Below, in pieces: positions 26,211-35,184 of a DNA stretch of 64,000 nucleotides. The translations under genes were made by a program, and so were the position numbers. The notes under the pieces were generated by a model. The model did no database searches, was not told the DNA's origin, and saw nothing but the letters and a program-made list of their open reading frames with translations. Location of the stretch: the NCBI RefSeq assembly GCF_023243115.1, contig NZ_CP085081.1:3100001-3164000 (forward strand). The letters are read 5' to 3'. Every line of letters starts with the position of its first letter. Positions within the stretch are counted from its first letter, which is position 1. The DNA is from Sediminicoccus sp. KRV36 (GTDB taxonomy: Bacteria; Pseudomonadota; Alphaproteobacteria; Acetobacterales; Acetobacteraceae).

Positions 26211-27146
26211 ATGGATCTCCCTGGGGGAATGCCGCCGGCCGGCCGGGACCTGCGCGGCTATGGCCGCCACCCGCCCGATCCACGCTGGCCCGATGGGGCG
26301 CGGCTGGCCCTCTCTTTCGTGGTCAATGTGGAGGAAGGCGCCGAATTGTCGCTGGCCAGCGGCGATGCGCGCAATGAAAGCGTGCATGAAATCCGCGAGG
26401 AAGTGACGGGCCAGCCCGACCCCTGCATGGAAACCCATTATGCCTACGGCGCCCGCGCCGGGCTGTGGCGAATCCTGGATGGCTTCGCGGAACACCGCAT
26501 GCGCGCCACCTTCTCAGCCTGCGGCCGGGCCGTGGCGCATTCACCGCATCTGGCCCAGGCGCCGCACGCCGCCGGCCACGAAATCAGCGCGCATGGCTGG
26601 CGCTGGGAAAGCCACGCGAATATGCCGGAGTCCACGGAGCGCGCCGTCATCGCCCGCACCGTCGCCGCCATCCGCGACGCGACGGGCGAGCGGCCGGTGG
26701 GCTGGCACACACGCTCCGCCCCCTCGATGAACACGCGGCGCCTGCTGCTGGAGGAGGGCGGCTTTCTCTACGACAGCGATGTCTACGATGACGACCTGCC
26801 GCGGATGCACACCGATCCATCTCGGCCCACCACCGCGGGGGGCCACGTCATACTGCCCTATGGCTTCGATGTGAACGACATGCGCTTTTCGCCCGGCGGC
26901 GGCTTCGTCCAGGCCGAGGATTTTTCCCGCTATGCCATCGGCGCGGTGGATTGGCTGCTGCGCGAGGGCAAGACCGCCCCCAAGATGCTCTCCATCGGCC
27001 TGCATCTGCGCATCATCGGCCGGCCTGGCCGCATGCCGGGGCTGGCGGCACTTCTGGCGCATGTGGCGAAAACCCCGGGCATCTGGGTGGCGCCCCGGCG
27101 GGACATTGCGGCGCATTGGCGCAATCGCGCCCAGGACCTGCCATGA
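26211..27146 (+). CDS. Polysaccharide deacetylase family protein (PuuE allantoinase-like)
   Basis: 311 aa. The NodB-fold pattern has FVVNVEEGAE near the N terminus and EISAHGWRWESH with the metal-binding histidines; the latter is typical of the PuuE/metal-independent allantoinase branch rather than cell-wall deacetylases. No signal peptide is seen, so it is cytoplasmic. The divergent DapA-like aldolase suggests a small catabolic pair, possibly in purine or amide breakdown. Confidence 0.8.
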   Translation: MDLPGGMPPAGRDLRGYGRHPPDPRWPDGARLALSFVVNVEEGAELSLASGDARNESVHEIREEVTGQPDPCMETHYAYGARAGLWRILDGFAEHRMRATFSACGRAVAHSPHLAQAPHAAGHEISAHGWRWESHANMPESTERAVIARTVAAIRDATGERPVGWHTRSAPSMNTRRLLLEEGGFLYDSDVYDDDLPRMHTDPSRPTTAGGHVILPYGFDVNDMRFSPGGGFVQAEDFSRYAIGAVDWLLREGKTAPKMLSIGLHLRIIGRPGRMPGLAALLAHVAKTPGIWVAPRRDIAAHWRNRAQDLP

Positions 27147-27166
27147 TGATTGCGCTATAAGGACCT

Positions 27167-28138
27167 ATGCATCCCGCGCTCTCCATCGTTGTCCCCTGCT
27201 ACAATGAGCAGGAGGTGCTGCCCGAATTCCACCGCCGCCTCGTGGCCGCGATGGAGGGAATCGGCCTCGATTGGGAGGTCGTCTACGTCAATGACGGCTC
27301 ACGCGATGCTACGCTGACCGTGATGAGCAGCCTGGCGACCGCGGATTCGCGCGTGGCGCTGGTCAACCTCTCGCGCAATTTCGGCAAGGAGATCGCGCTC
27401 ACGGCCGGCCTGGATCATGCACGCGGCCATGCCGGGGTCGTGGTGATTGACGCCGACCTCCAGGACCCGCCGGAGGTGATCCCCGAACTCCTGGCCGCCG
27501 CGCGCCAGGGCTACGACATCGCCTATGCCCAGCGCAGCGCCCGGCATGGCGAAGGCGCGCTGAAACGCTTCACCGCCTCCGCCTTCTACCGGGTGATGCA
27601 ACGCCTGGGCGGCAAGGTGCAATTGCCGCCCGATACCGGCGACTTCCGCTACATGTCCCGCCGTTCGCTCGATGCGCTGCTGCAACTGCGGGAGCAGCAT
27701 CGCTTCATGAAGGGGCTGTTTGCCTGGGTGGGCTTCCCGGCCATCGCCGTCCCCTATGAGCGCGCGCCGCGCGCCGCGGGCGAGACCAAGTGGAACTACT
27801 GGAAGCTCTGGAACCTCTCGCTGGAGGGCATCACCAGCTTCACCGTGGGGCCCTTGAAGATCGCGAGCTATCTGGGCCTCGCCACCGCCTTCTTTGCCGG
27901 GCTCTATATCTTTCAGCTGGTCATCCGCACCGTCTTCTTCGGCAACCCCACGCCCGGCTATCCCAGCCTGATGGCCGTGGTGCTCTTCCTGGGCGGCGTG
28001 CAGCTCATGACACTGGGCATCATCGGCGAATATCTCGGCCGCATCTTCAATGAGACCAAGGGACGGCCCCTCTATATTGTCGAGCGGCACATCCCCTCAT
28101 CGGCACAGGCCGAGGCCACCCAGCGCAACGCAGCCTGA
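27167..28138 (+). CDS. Family 2 glycosyltransferase, GtrB/ArnC-like
   Basis: 323 aa. The N-terminal GT-A domain begins SIVVPCYNEQEVLPEF and has the nucleotide-sugar motif DADLQDPPE; two C-terminal helices anchor it in the inner membrane. Such enzymes load a sugar onto undecaprenyl phosphate on the cytoplasmic side. AAGGA precedes the ATG. Its last 42 bp overlap the end of the convergent membrane-protein gene. Confidence 0.88.
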   Translation: MHPALSIVVPCYNEQEVLPEFHRRLVAAMEGIGLDWEVVYVNDGSRDATLTVMSSLATADSRVALVNLSRNFGKEIALTAGLDHARGHAGVVVIDADLQDPPEVIPELLAAARQGYDIAYAQRSARHGEGALKRFTASAFYRVMQRLGGKVQLPPDTGDFRYMSRRSLDALLQLREQHRFMKGLFAWVGFPAIAVPYERAPRAAGETKWNYWKLWNLSLEGITSFTVGPLKIASYLGLATAFFAGLYIFQLVIRTVFFGNPTPGYPSLMAVVLFLGGVQLMTLGIIGEYLGRIFNETKGRPLYIVERHIPSSAQAEATQRNAA

Positions 28139-29698
28139 ACCCGAAAGGCCTGACCCGATGCGCAGCTCGCCAGGTGCGAGGGGGCGGGCCAGGGTTTCAG
28201 CATCGGTGCAGCGCGGCGGCTCCCGCCAGCGTGCCGCATACATGGTGTTGACCGGGCGCGGCGTTTCGCTGGCCAGCAGCAGGATTTCCAGCGAAAGCAC
28301 GCGCGCCGCCGAATCCTCCGGCGGGATGCAGGGCCAGGAGGGAATGAGGGTGATCTGGCCCGCCTCCCGCAGCATCGGGCGCAGCGCCGCGGCTTCGATG
28401 CTCCAGGGGGCGCGCTCATGCGCCCAGGCGGCGAGGGCCTGGCGCATCGGCGCGGCATCGGTGAATTGCAGCAGCGCGCAGGCCGCGAAGATCACGGGCC
28501 GGCGCTGGAGCAGCACGGCGGCGCCGATCATCAGCGCATAGCCCACCGGCCAGAAGAAGCGGCCCGAGGCTCGGAATTGTTCGAGAAAACCAGGCGCCGG
28601 GCCAAGATCAAGCAGCACCACACCGCCCAGCCCGATGCGGAAGGACACCGCGATCGCCGTCAGCCCCAGCAGGGCCAGCACCAGGCCGAGATGCGCCCGC
28701 AGCCCGGGTGCGATGAAGCCCCGCCCGAGCGCGGCGCCGGCCACCAGCGCGGCCCAAAGGCCCAGGCCCAGCCAATTATAGCCCTCCCAGCCGCCATGGC
28801 CCGTGGCGTCCACCTCGCGCGCCACCAGCCAGCCCAGCGTCGCTGAACGGAAGGGCCAGATGGGGGAGAGAAGGTTCAGCGCATATTGGCCGTAACCGCC
28901 ATCACCCGAAGCGCCGAAATAGCCGAGCAAGGCCATGGTGCCGAGCATCGCCCCGGCGGATGCGGCCACGCCGAGTGCCGCGCGCATGAAGGGCGCGCCG
29001 CGCAGCAGCAGGCTCAGCGGAACGGCAGCCAGAAGGGCCAGGGACATCAGCGCCAGATAGGGATGCACCAGCAGCGCCAGCGCCTGGAATGGCACGGCGA
29101 GCCGCCACCAGCGCGCGTCACCCAGGGCGCGGAAATACAACCCGAGTGCTGCCAGGATCACGAAATGCCCGCACAGCGCCGCATGGCCATAGCGCATGAT
29201 GAAGGCCGGCATGGCGCTGGCCATCACCGCGACGGCAATGCCCGGCAGCAGGCCGCGCACCCCCGCCCCGCGCAGCGCCCAGACGGCGGCGACCGGCTGC
29301 AGCACCCAGGCCAGGGCGTAGAACAGCCCGATTCCGTGGAAGCCCTCGGGCAGGACTGGCGCCAGAATCTTCAGCGGCAGGGCGAGGGCCGGAATACCGT
29401 CCAGAAAGGCGAGATTGACGCCCTGCAGCGTGCCCACATTCAGGAGGGGCCATCGCCACGCATCGGCCAGGAAATGCCGCTGCGCGATGGCATGCTGCGC
29501 CGCATCCCCCACGGGCCGCCAATCCAGACCGGCACGCGGCCAGATGAAGTCCAGTCCAAACAACTGCATGGCGAGCAAAGCTCCCAGCAGGGCTGAAGCC
29601 GGATACGCAAGACGGGACACAGCGCGCTCCGCGAGAGGGGTCAAAGCCCTGCCATCCCAGGCCCAAGCCCGCAAGGGCAGGATTTGTTGCGCTGCCAC
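28097..29698 (-). CDS. DUF6311-type polytopic membrane protein (glycosyltransferase-like)
   Basis: 533 aa with many hydrophobic helices and the LNLLSPIWPFRS and YNWLGLGLWAAL segments. The topology resembles GT-C transferases that use polyprenyl-linked sugars made by GtrB-like enzymes, and the GtrB-like gene is right beside it, convergent and overlapping. A decorating sugar transfer in the periplasm is inferred. Confidence 0.65.
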   Translation of the reverse strand: MAAQQILPLRAWAWDGRALTPLAERAVSRLAYPASALLGALLAMQLFGLDFIWPRAGLDWRPVGDAAQHAIAQRHFLADAWRWPLLNVGTLQGVNLAFLDGIPALALPLKILAPVLPEGFHGIGLFYALAWVLQPVAAVWALRGAGVRGLLPGIAVAVMASAMPAFIMRYGHAALCGHFVILAALGLYFRALGDARWWRLAVPFQALALLVHPYLALMSLALLAAVPLSLLLRGAPFMRAALGVAASAGAMLGTMALLGYFGASGDGGYGQYALNLLSPIWPFRSATLGWLVAREVDATGHGGWEGYNWLGLGLWAALVAGAALGRGFIAPGLRAHLGLVLALLGLTAIAVSFRIGLGGVVLLDLGPAPGFLEQFRASGRFFWPVGYALMIGAAVLLQRRPVIFAACALLQFTDAAPMRQALAAWAHERAPWSIEAAALRPMLREAGQITLIPSWPCIPPEDSAARVLSLEILLLASETPRPVNTMYAARWREPPRCTDAETLARPLAPGELRIGSGLSGSGCVALGGLGLCR

Positions 29699-29839
29699 AT
29701 TCTTGCCTCAACCGGGTCCAATTGCCGCCCGGGATGGGGGTCATATCAGCGGCGTGGCCAGGAGCGGATGACCTGTTTCCCCGCCACACCAAGATCGGGG
29801 CTGCCGGTTTTCGCCGGGTGTTCCGTGAATGAGGCACAG

Positions 29840-30568
29840 ATGCCCGGCCTGGACGCTTTTACGTCCCTGCAACGTGAGACCGCCATCCGCGAGACGCGGA
29901 TCGGCGGTCGCTATGCGGCCCCGCAGGCCGTGCTGGCGCCGACGCAAGGCGCGTCGCTGCAGCCCACGCTGAAGCGCGCGATGGATATCCTGGGTGCGGG
30001 CGCCATGCTGCTCATCCTCGCCCCGGTGTTCCTGCTCCTTGCGCTGATCGTGCGCGCCGATGGCGGCCCGGCCTTCTTCGCGCATCGCCGCGTCGGCCGC
30101 GATGGCGAAGGCTTCGGCTGCCTCAAGTTCCGCTCCATGGTGACGGACAGCCAGGCGCGGCTGGAAGCCCTCCTCGCCAGCGACCCGGCGGCGCGCGCCG
30201 AATGGGATGCCACGCGCAAGCTGAAGAATGATCCGCGCGTGACGCGGATCGGCCGCTTCCTGCGCGCCACCTCGCTCGATGAGCTGCCGCAACTGCTGAA
30301 CGTGCTGCGCGGCGAGATGAGCCTGGTCGGCCCCCGCCCGGTGATCCAGTCCGAGCTGGATCGTTTCTATGGCGCCGCCTCCATGCACTACATGAGCGTG
30401 CGCCCCGGCATCACGGGCCTGTGGCAGGTTTCCGGCCGCTCCGACACCAGCTACGCCCAGCGCGTCGCACTCGACATGGCCTATGTGTCGAGCCTCTCCG
30501 TCTGGCAGGACATCCGGATCCTGCTGCGCACGCCCGTGGCCGTGCTGTCGCGCCGCGGCGCATGCTGA
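29840..30568 (+). CDS. Polyprenyl-phosphate sugar-1-phosphate transferase (priming enzyme)
   Basis: 242 aa from ATG 29840 (GAGG five bases upstream); the frame is open to 29684. A single N-terminal helix follows LKRAMDILGAG, and the WbaP/ExoY catalytic core has KFRSM, DELPQLLNVLRGEMSLVGPRP and GITGLWQVSGRS. It starts repeat-unit synthesis on undecaprenyl phosphate for an exo- or capsular polysaccharide. It is the first gene of the locus reading right; the 141-bp gap upstream should carry the promoter. Confidence 0.9.
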   Translation: MPGLDAFTSLQRETAIRETRIGGRYAAPQAVLAPTQGASLQPTLKRAMDILGAGAMLLILAPVFLLLALIVRADGGPAFFAHRRVGRDGEGFGCLKFRSMVTDSQARLEALLASDPAARAEWDATRKLKNDPRVTRIGRFLRATSLDELPQLLNVLRGEMSLVGPRPVIQSELDRFYGAASMHYMSVRPGITGLWQVSGRSDTSYAQRVALDMAYVSSLSVWQDIRILLRTPVAVLSRRGAC

Positions 30569-30574
30569 GCTAAG

Positions 30575-30597
30575 CTCCGGGCCGTGCAGGCCCGGAG
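30575..30597 (+). promoter_or_regulatory. Hairpin that buries the flippase ribosome binding site
   Basis: CTCCGGGCC (30575-30583) and GGCCCGGAG (30589-30597) make a perfect 9-bp stem with a GTGCA loop. The distal arm contains the GGAG of the GGAGG that sits 8 bases before the flippase ATG at 30607. It could also act as an attenuator between the priming enzyme and the rest of the operon. Confidence 0.5.
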
Positions 30598-30606
30598 GTC
30601 CCCCCA

Positions 30607-32133
30607 ATGAGCGAGACCGCCCAGGCGCGTGCCCGGCCAAGGCGCCTGATCTCCGGCATGTTCTGGAACGCGATGGGGCGCGGCCTTCCCCTTCTTCTGG
30701 CGCTGGCTCTCACGCCACTGCTGTTGCAGCAGATGGGCCTGGAGCGTTGGGGGCTCTTCACCCTCGCCCTGGCCCTTGCGGGTGTCTTCGGCGTTTTCGA
30801 CCTGGGCATCGGCCCTGCCCTCACCCGCGGCCTCTCCGAACGGATGACGGATGGCGCGGAGGATGCGGAAGCCGGCAAGCTGGTCGGCACGGCCATGCTG
30901 GCGCTGGGCGGCTTCGCGACGCTGGGGGCCGCAGCACTCTGGATGCTGCTGCCCTGGCTGATGCAAAGCGCGCTGAACGTGCCGCCCGCCTTGCAGGAGG
31001 AGGCGTTGATCGCCTTCCGCATCCTGGCCTGCGCCGCACCGCTGATCGTGCTCAATGCCGCATTGTGGGGCGTTCTGGCAGCGCATCAGAAATTTGCCGC
31101 GGCCAACCTCGCCACCATTCCGGTGGCCGTCATGTATTATGTCGGGCCGGTGATCCTGCTCATCTTCTGGCAAAGCCTCATCGGCGTGATGATCGTGCTG
31201 GTGCTGTGCCGGCTGGCCAATACGCTGTCCTATCTGTGGCTGGCGCGCCCGGTGCTGCCGCGGCTCTCGGTCGGCAGCCCGTTGATGGTGCTGCCCCTGC
31301 TGCGCATCGGCGGCTGGATGACCTTCGCCTCGGTGCTGAACCAGGCGTTGCTCTACGCGGACCGCTTCCTGATCGGCGCGCTGCTGACGCTGGCGGCGGT
31401 CGCTTACTACGCCACACCGCTCGATCTTGTGCTGCGCATGTGGATCCTGCCCCTGGCCATCGCGCAGGCGCTGCTGCCAGCCATGGCCTCGGCCTTCCGC
31501 TTGCTGCCGGAGGTGACGGCCGGGTTGCTGCGGCGCGGGGCGCTGCTGATGCTGCTGGCATCGCTGCCGCCCTGCCTCGTCCTGGCCGGCGTGGGGGATT
31601 GGGTGCTGGCGCTCTGGCTCGGGGCTGATTTCGCGGCGGGCGGCGGCATGGTTCTGCGCATCCTGGCGGCGGGTATCTTCTTCTCCTGCCTCAACTTCGC
31701 GCCCAATGCCCTGCTGGAGGCCATCGGGCGGCCGGATGCCACGGCCAAGCTCATCCTGGCGCAGGTGGTGATCTTCCTGCCGCTTTCGGCGCTGATGCTG
31801 TGGCTTTGGGGAATCGAGGGCGCGGCGGTGGCCTGGGCGCTGCGCGCGGTCGGCGATTGCGCGGCCAAGTTCTGGATGGCGGGCCGGCTTTACCCGGCGG
31901 CACGCGACAGCGCGCGGCAATTCGCCCCGGCGCTGTGCCTTTCTGGCATCGCGCTCATCGCCATGGTCCTGGCCCCCGATGCGCGCTGGGCGGCGGGCAT
32001 GGCGCTGCCGGGCTTCCTGCTGGTTGTCGCCGCCATGTTGCGCGTGCTGACGCCGGCGGAGCGCGCCGCCCTCAAGCCGCTGCTGCGCCGGCCTTGGCAG
32101 GCGAAGCGCCTGCTGCAATCAGGCGCGACATGA
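30607..32133 (+). CDS. Polysaccharide flippase (Wzx/MATE-like)
   Basis: 508 aa with about 12-14 hydrophobic segments and the FWNAMGRGLPLLLALALTPL N-terminal pattern of polysaccharide-export oligosaccharide flippases. It moves the lipid-linked repeat unit to the periplasmic face. ATGA overlap with the following glycosyltransferase shows coupling. The ribosome binding site is within a hairpin. Confidence 0.85.
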   Translation: MSETAQARARPRRLISGMFWNAMGRGLPLLLALALTPLLLQQMGLERWGLFTLALALAGVFGVFDLGIGPALTRGLSERMTDGAEDAEAGKLVGTAMLALGGFATLGAAALWMLLPWLMQSALNVPPALQEEALIAFRILACAAPLIVLNAALWGVLAAHQKFAAANLATIPVAVMYYVGPVILLIFWQSLIGVMIVLVLCRLANTLSYLWLARPVLPRLSVGSPLMVLPLLRIGGWMTFASVLNQALLYADRFLIGALLTLAAVAYYATPLDLVLRMWILPLAIAQALLPAMASAFRLLPEVTAGLLRRGALLMLLASLPPCLVLAGVGDWVLALWLGADFAAGGGMVLRILAAGIFFSCLNFAPNALLEAIGRPDATAKLILAQVVIFLPLSALMLWLWGIEGAAVAWALRAVGDCAAKFWMAGRLYPAARDSARQFAPALCLSGIALIAMVLAPDARWAAGMALPGFLLVVAAMLRVLTPAERAALKPLLRRPWQAKRLLQSGAT

Positions 32134-33194
32134 TCGCGATCAACGGCCGATTCCTGACCCAGGGCCTGACTGGCGTGCAACGCTACGCACGTGAAATGAC
32201 GCGCGCGCTGGACGCTCTGGTCGCGGCGGGTGAGGCACCGGCCATGCGCCTGATCGCACCGCCGGGTGCTGAGGGCCTCGCTGATTTCCCCAATCTCGCC
32301 GCCGCCATCACCGGCACGCGGGGCGGGCAGCTTTGGGAACAGCTTGACCTGCCGCGCGCCGCGGCCGGCGATTTCCTGCTCAACCTGGGCAACACCGCCC
32401 CCGTGGCCCAGGGCCGCAACCAGGCCGTTGTGATCCATGATGCCGGCGTCTTCGATACGCCGGAGAGCTATTCCTGGAAGTTCCGCAACTGGTATCGCGG
32501 CCTGCAGCGCATGCTGGTCTTTCGCCACACGCAAATCCTGTCCGTCTCGGCGTTTTCAGCGGGCCGCATCGCCACGCATCTCGGCCTCGATGCGACGCGC
32601 ATCGGCGTGACGCTGGAAGGCGGAGAACATATCCTGCGCGAGGTGGCCGATGGCGGCATCCTGGCCCGCCACGGCCTCACGCCGCGCGGCTATGCCCTGG
32701 TGATCGGCACGGGGGCAGCGCACAAGAATCTCGCGGCCCTCCAGCACGCCATCGGCGCCCTGGCCGCGCGGGGGCTGGTGCTGGCGGTGGCGGGCGCCAA
32801 GGACGCGGCGGTGTTCCGCCAGGATGGCGCCCCGCCCAGCGAGAATGTGAAGCCGCTGGGGCGCGTGTCCGATGCGGAGCTTCGGGCACTATACGAATCC
32901 GCGCTCTGCCTGGTGTTTCCCTCACGCTATGAGGGGTTTGGCCTGCCGCCGGTGGAGGCCATGTGGTGCGGCTGCCCCGTCATCGCCTCGCGCGCCGGCG
33001 CCGTGCCCGAAGTTTGCGCCGATGCGGCGCTGTGGTTCGATGCGGCGAGACCCGAAACCCTGGGCGAAGCCGTGGCAGCCCTGGCCGATGCACCAGCCGA
33101 GCGCGCCGCGCTGGTGGCGGCGGGCCATGCGCGCACCAGCGCGTTTTCATGGGATTTGGCGGCGCGCCGCCTCTTGGGATTCCTGCCGCGATGA
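32130..33194 (+). CDS. Family 4 glycosyltransferase
   Basis: 354 aa, GT-B fold. INGRFLTQGLTGVQRYAREM opens the N domain; PSRYEGFGLPPVEAMWCGCPV is the conserved EX7E donor-site region of GT4 enzymes. Cytoplasmic, adding a hexose to the growing unit. Overlaps the flippase stop and the next gene's start by four bases each. Confidence 0.88.
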   Translation: MIAINGRFLTQGLTGVQRYAREMTRALDALVAAGEAPAMRLIAPPGAEGLADFPNLAAAITGTRGGQLWEQLDLPRAAAGDFLLNLGNTAPVAQGRNQAVVIHDAGVFDTPESYSWKFRNWYRGLQRMLVFRHTQILSVSAFSAGRIATHLGLDATRIGVTLEGGEHILREVADGGILARHGLTPRGYALVIGTGAAHKNLAALQHAIGALAARGLVLAVAGAKDAAVFRQDGAPPSENVKPLGRVSDAELRALYESALCLVFPSRYEGFGLPPVEAMWCGCPVIASRAGAVPEVCADAALWFDAARPETLGEAVAALADAPAERAALVAAGHARTSAFSWDLAARRLLGFLPR

Positions 33195-34315
33195 AGATCG
33201 CCATCATCCATGAATGGCTCGACAGCTACGCCGGATCCGAGCGCGTGTTGGAGCAGTTGCTGGCCTGCTTCCCCGAGGCCGATCTCTACGCGCTCTGTGA
33301 TTTCCTGCCGGAGAATCAGCGCGGCTTCCTGGGTGGAAAAATTCCCACCACCAGCTTCATCCAGCGCCTGCCCCTGGCACGGCGGATGTTCCGCAACTAC
33401 CTGCAACTCATGCCGCTGGCCGTCGAGCAGTTCGACTTGCAGGGCTATGACATGGTGCTCTCCTCCTCCCACGCGGTCGCCAAGGGGGTGATCACCGGGC
33501 CCGGCACGCGCCATGTCAGCTATGTCCACAGCCCGATGCGCTACGCCTGGGATTTGCAGCACCAGTATCTGCGCCAGGCCGGGCTGACGCGCGGATTGAA
33601 GGGGCTCTACACGCGCTGGCTGCTCGGCCGCATGCGCGCCTGGGACCAGATGAGCGCTGCCCGGCCGGATGTGATCCTCGGCAATTCGCGCTACATCGTA
33701 GAGCGCATCCGCAAGGTCTGGCGGCGAGAAGCCTCGGTGCTGCATCCGCCGGTGGACCTCGCGGGCTTCCCCTTGGGCTCCGGGCCGCGCGGCCATTTCC
33801 TCGTCGCCTCCCGCCAGGTCCCCTATAAGCGGATCGAGCTGGTGGCCGAGGCGTTTGCCCGCATGCCAGAGCTGAAGCTGACCATTGTGGGCGATGGTCC
33901 GGCAGCCCCCCTCGTGGCGGCGGCCGCGGCCGGCGCGCCCAACATCACCATCCGTGGCCGCGTGCCGCAGCCCGAGTTGGTCAGCCTGCTGCAGACCGCC
34001 CGCGCCTTCGTCTTCGCCGCCGAGGAGGATTTCGGCATCGCCATGGTGGAAGCGCAATCCTGCGGCACGCCCCTCATTGTCTATGACCGGGGCGGCGCGC
34101 GCGATATCGTGGACGAAGGCCGCACCGGCCTGTTTTTCGACGCGCAGACCCCTGATGCCATCATCGCCGCCGTGCGGCGTTTCGTGGCGCACGAAGCGGA
34201 TTTCACGCCGCAAGCCTGCGCGGCGCAGGCCCAGCAATTCAGCATCGCCGAATTCCGCCGCAAGCTGATGGAGATCGTGGCGGCACCGTCGGGCGCGTCG
34301 GGGCTGGCCCCATGA
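33191..34315 (+). CDS. Family 4 glycosyltransferase
   Basis: 374 aa. IIHEWLDSYAGSERVLEQLL at the start and AAEEDFGIAMVEAQSCGTPLI in the C domain mark it as a GT4 similar to mannosyltransferases of capsule loci. It starts in an ATGA overlap and ends in one with the next gene, so the whole block is translated in tandem. Confidence 0.88.
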   Translation: MKIAIIHEWLDSYAGSERVLEQLLACFPEADLYALCDFLPENQRGFLGGKIPTTSFIQRLPLARRMFRNYLQLMPLAVEQFDLQGYDMVLSSSHAVAKGVITGPGTRHVSYVHSPMRYAWDLQHQYLRQAGLTRGLKGLYTRWLLGRMRAWDQMSAARPDVILGNSRYIVERIRKVWRREASVLHPPVDLAGFPLGSGPRGHFLVASRQVPYKRIELVAEAFARMPELKLTIVGDGPAAPLVAAAAAGAPNITIRGRVPQPELVSLLQTARAFVFAAEEDFGIAMVEAQSCGTPLIVYDRGGARDIVDEGRTGLFFDAQTPDAIIAAVRRFVAHEADFTPQACAAQAQQFSIAEFRRKLMEIVAAPSGASGLAP

Positions 34316-35184
34316 TCTCCCTCATCGTCTCCACCAAGGGCCGCGTGGCCGAGATCGGGGCGCTGTTCGACAGCCTGCTCGGCGATGCGACGGCGGCTTT
34401 CGAGGTGATCCTCGTGGACCAGAATGAGGATGACCGCCTGGCTGCCCTGGCCACGCGATACGCCCCCCTCATGCCGCTGCGCCATCTGCGCAGCCCGCGC
34501 GCCCATGCCAATGCCGGGCGCAACCTGGGGCTGCGGCATGCGCGCGGCGATCTGGTGGGCTTTCCCGATGATGATTGCGTCTTCCCCCCCGGCGCGCTTG
34601 CGCAGGTGCGTGCGGCTTTTGACGCTGATCCGAGGCTCGCGATCCTCACCGGGCCTGCCGCCGCCCCGGAAGGCGGGCTTGGCTCGGGCCGCTGGAATGA
34701 AGCGGGCGGCCCCATCACCCTGGCGAATGTCTGGACCAGCGTGATCGAGTTCAACCTCTGGCTGCGGCGGGATGTGGCACTGGCCATGGGTGGCTTTGAC
34801 GAAGCCATGGGGCCGGGTGCCCGCTTCGGTTCGGCGGAGGGCAATGATCTGGTTTGCCGCGCCATGGCGGCCGGCCATTTCGCCCGCTACGCGCCAGGCT
34901 TGCGCATCATCCACCCCGACAAGCGCCTGACGCCGGAGGCCGTGGCCCGCGCCGGACGCTATGGGCTGGGCCTCGGCTTCGCGCTGCGGCGCCATGCCGT
35001 GCCCGCCAGCACCTGGGCGCCGCTGCTCTATCGCCCGCTGGGCGGCATTGGCGTCTCGCTGCTGCGTGGGCGGTGGCTGCATGCGCGCTATTATTGGGCG
35101 ACGTTGCAGGGGCGCCTTGAGGGTTTTCTTGCGGGAGAGGCGACGTCCCTGCCCCACCCCGCCGCACTGGAGCCCATCCCGTGA
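34312..35184 (+). CDS. Family 2 glycosyltransferase
   Basis: 290 aa, GT-A fold starting SLIVSTKGRVAEIGALFDSL with the metal-binding FPDDDCVFP motif (a DDD variant of DxD). No membrane helix is evident, so it is a cytoplasmic transferase acting on the lipid-linked intermediate. Overlaps both neighbours by four bases. Confidence 0.85.
   Translation: MISLIVSTKGRVAEIGALFDSLLGDATAAFEVILVDQNEDDRLAALATRYAPLMPLRHLRSPRAHANAGRNLGLRHARGDLVGFPDDDCVFPPGALAQVRAAFDADPRLAILTGPAAAPEGGLGSGRWNEAGGPITLANVWTSVIEFNLWLRRDVALAMGGFDEAMGPGARFGSAEGNDLVCRAMAAGHFARYAPGLRIIHPDKRLTPEAVARAGRYGLGLGFALRRHAVPASTWAPLLYRPLGGIGVSLLRGRWLHARYYWATLQGRLEGFLAGEATSLPHPAALEPIP

Noticed and set aside
30481-32118. 545-codon antisense frame over the flippase
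   Set aside because: Gln/Arg-rich shadow; the plus-strand flippase is a coherent membrane protein.
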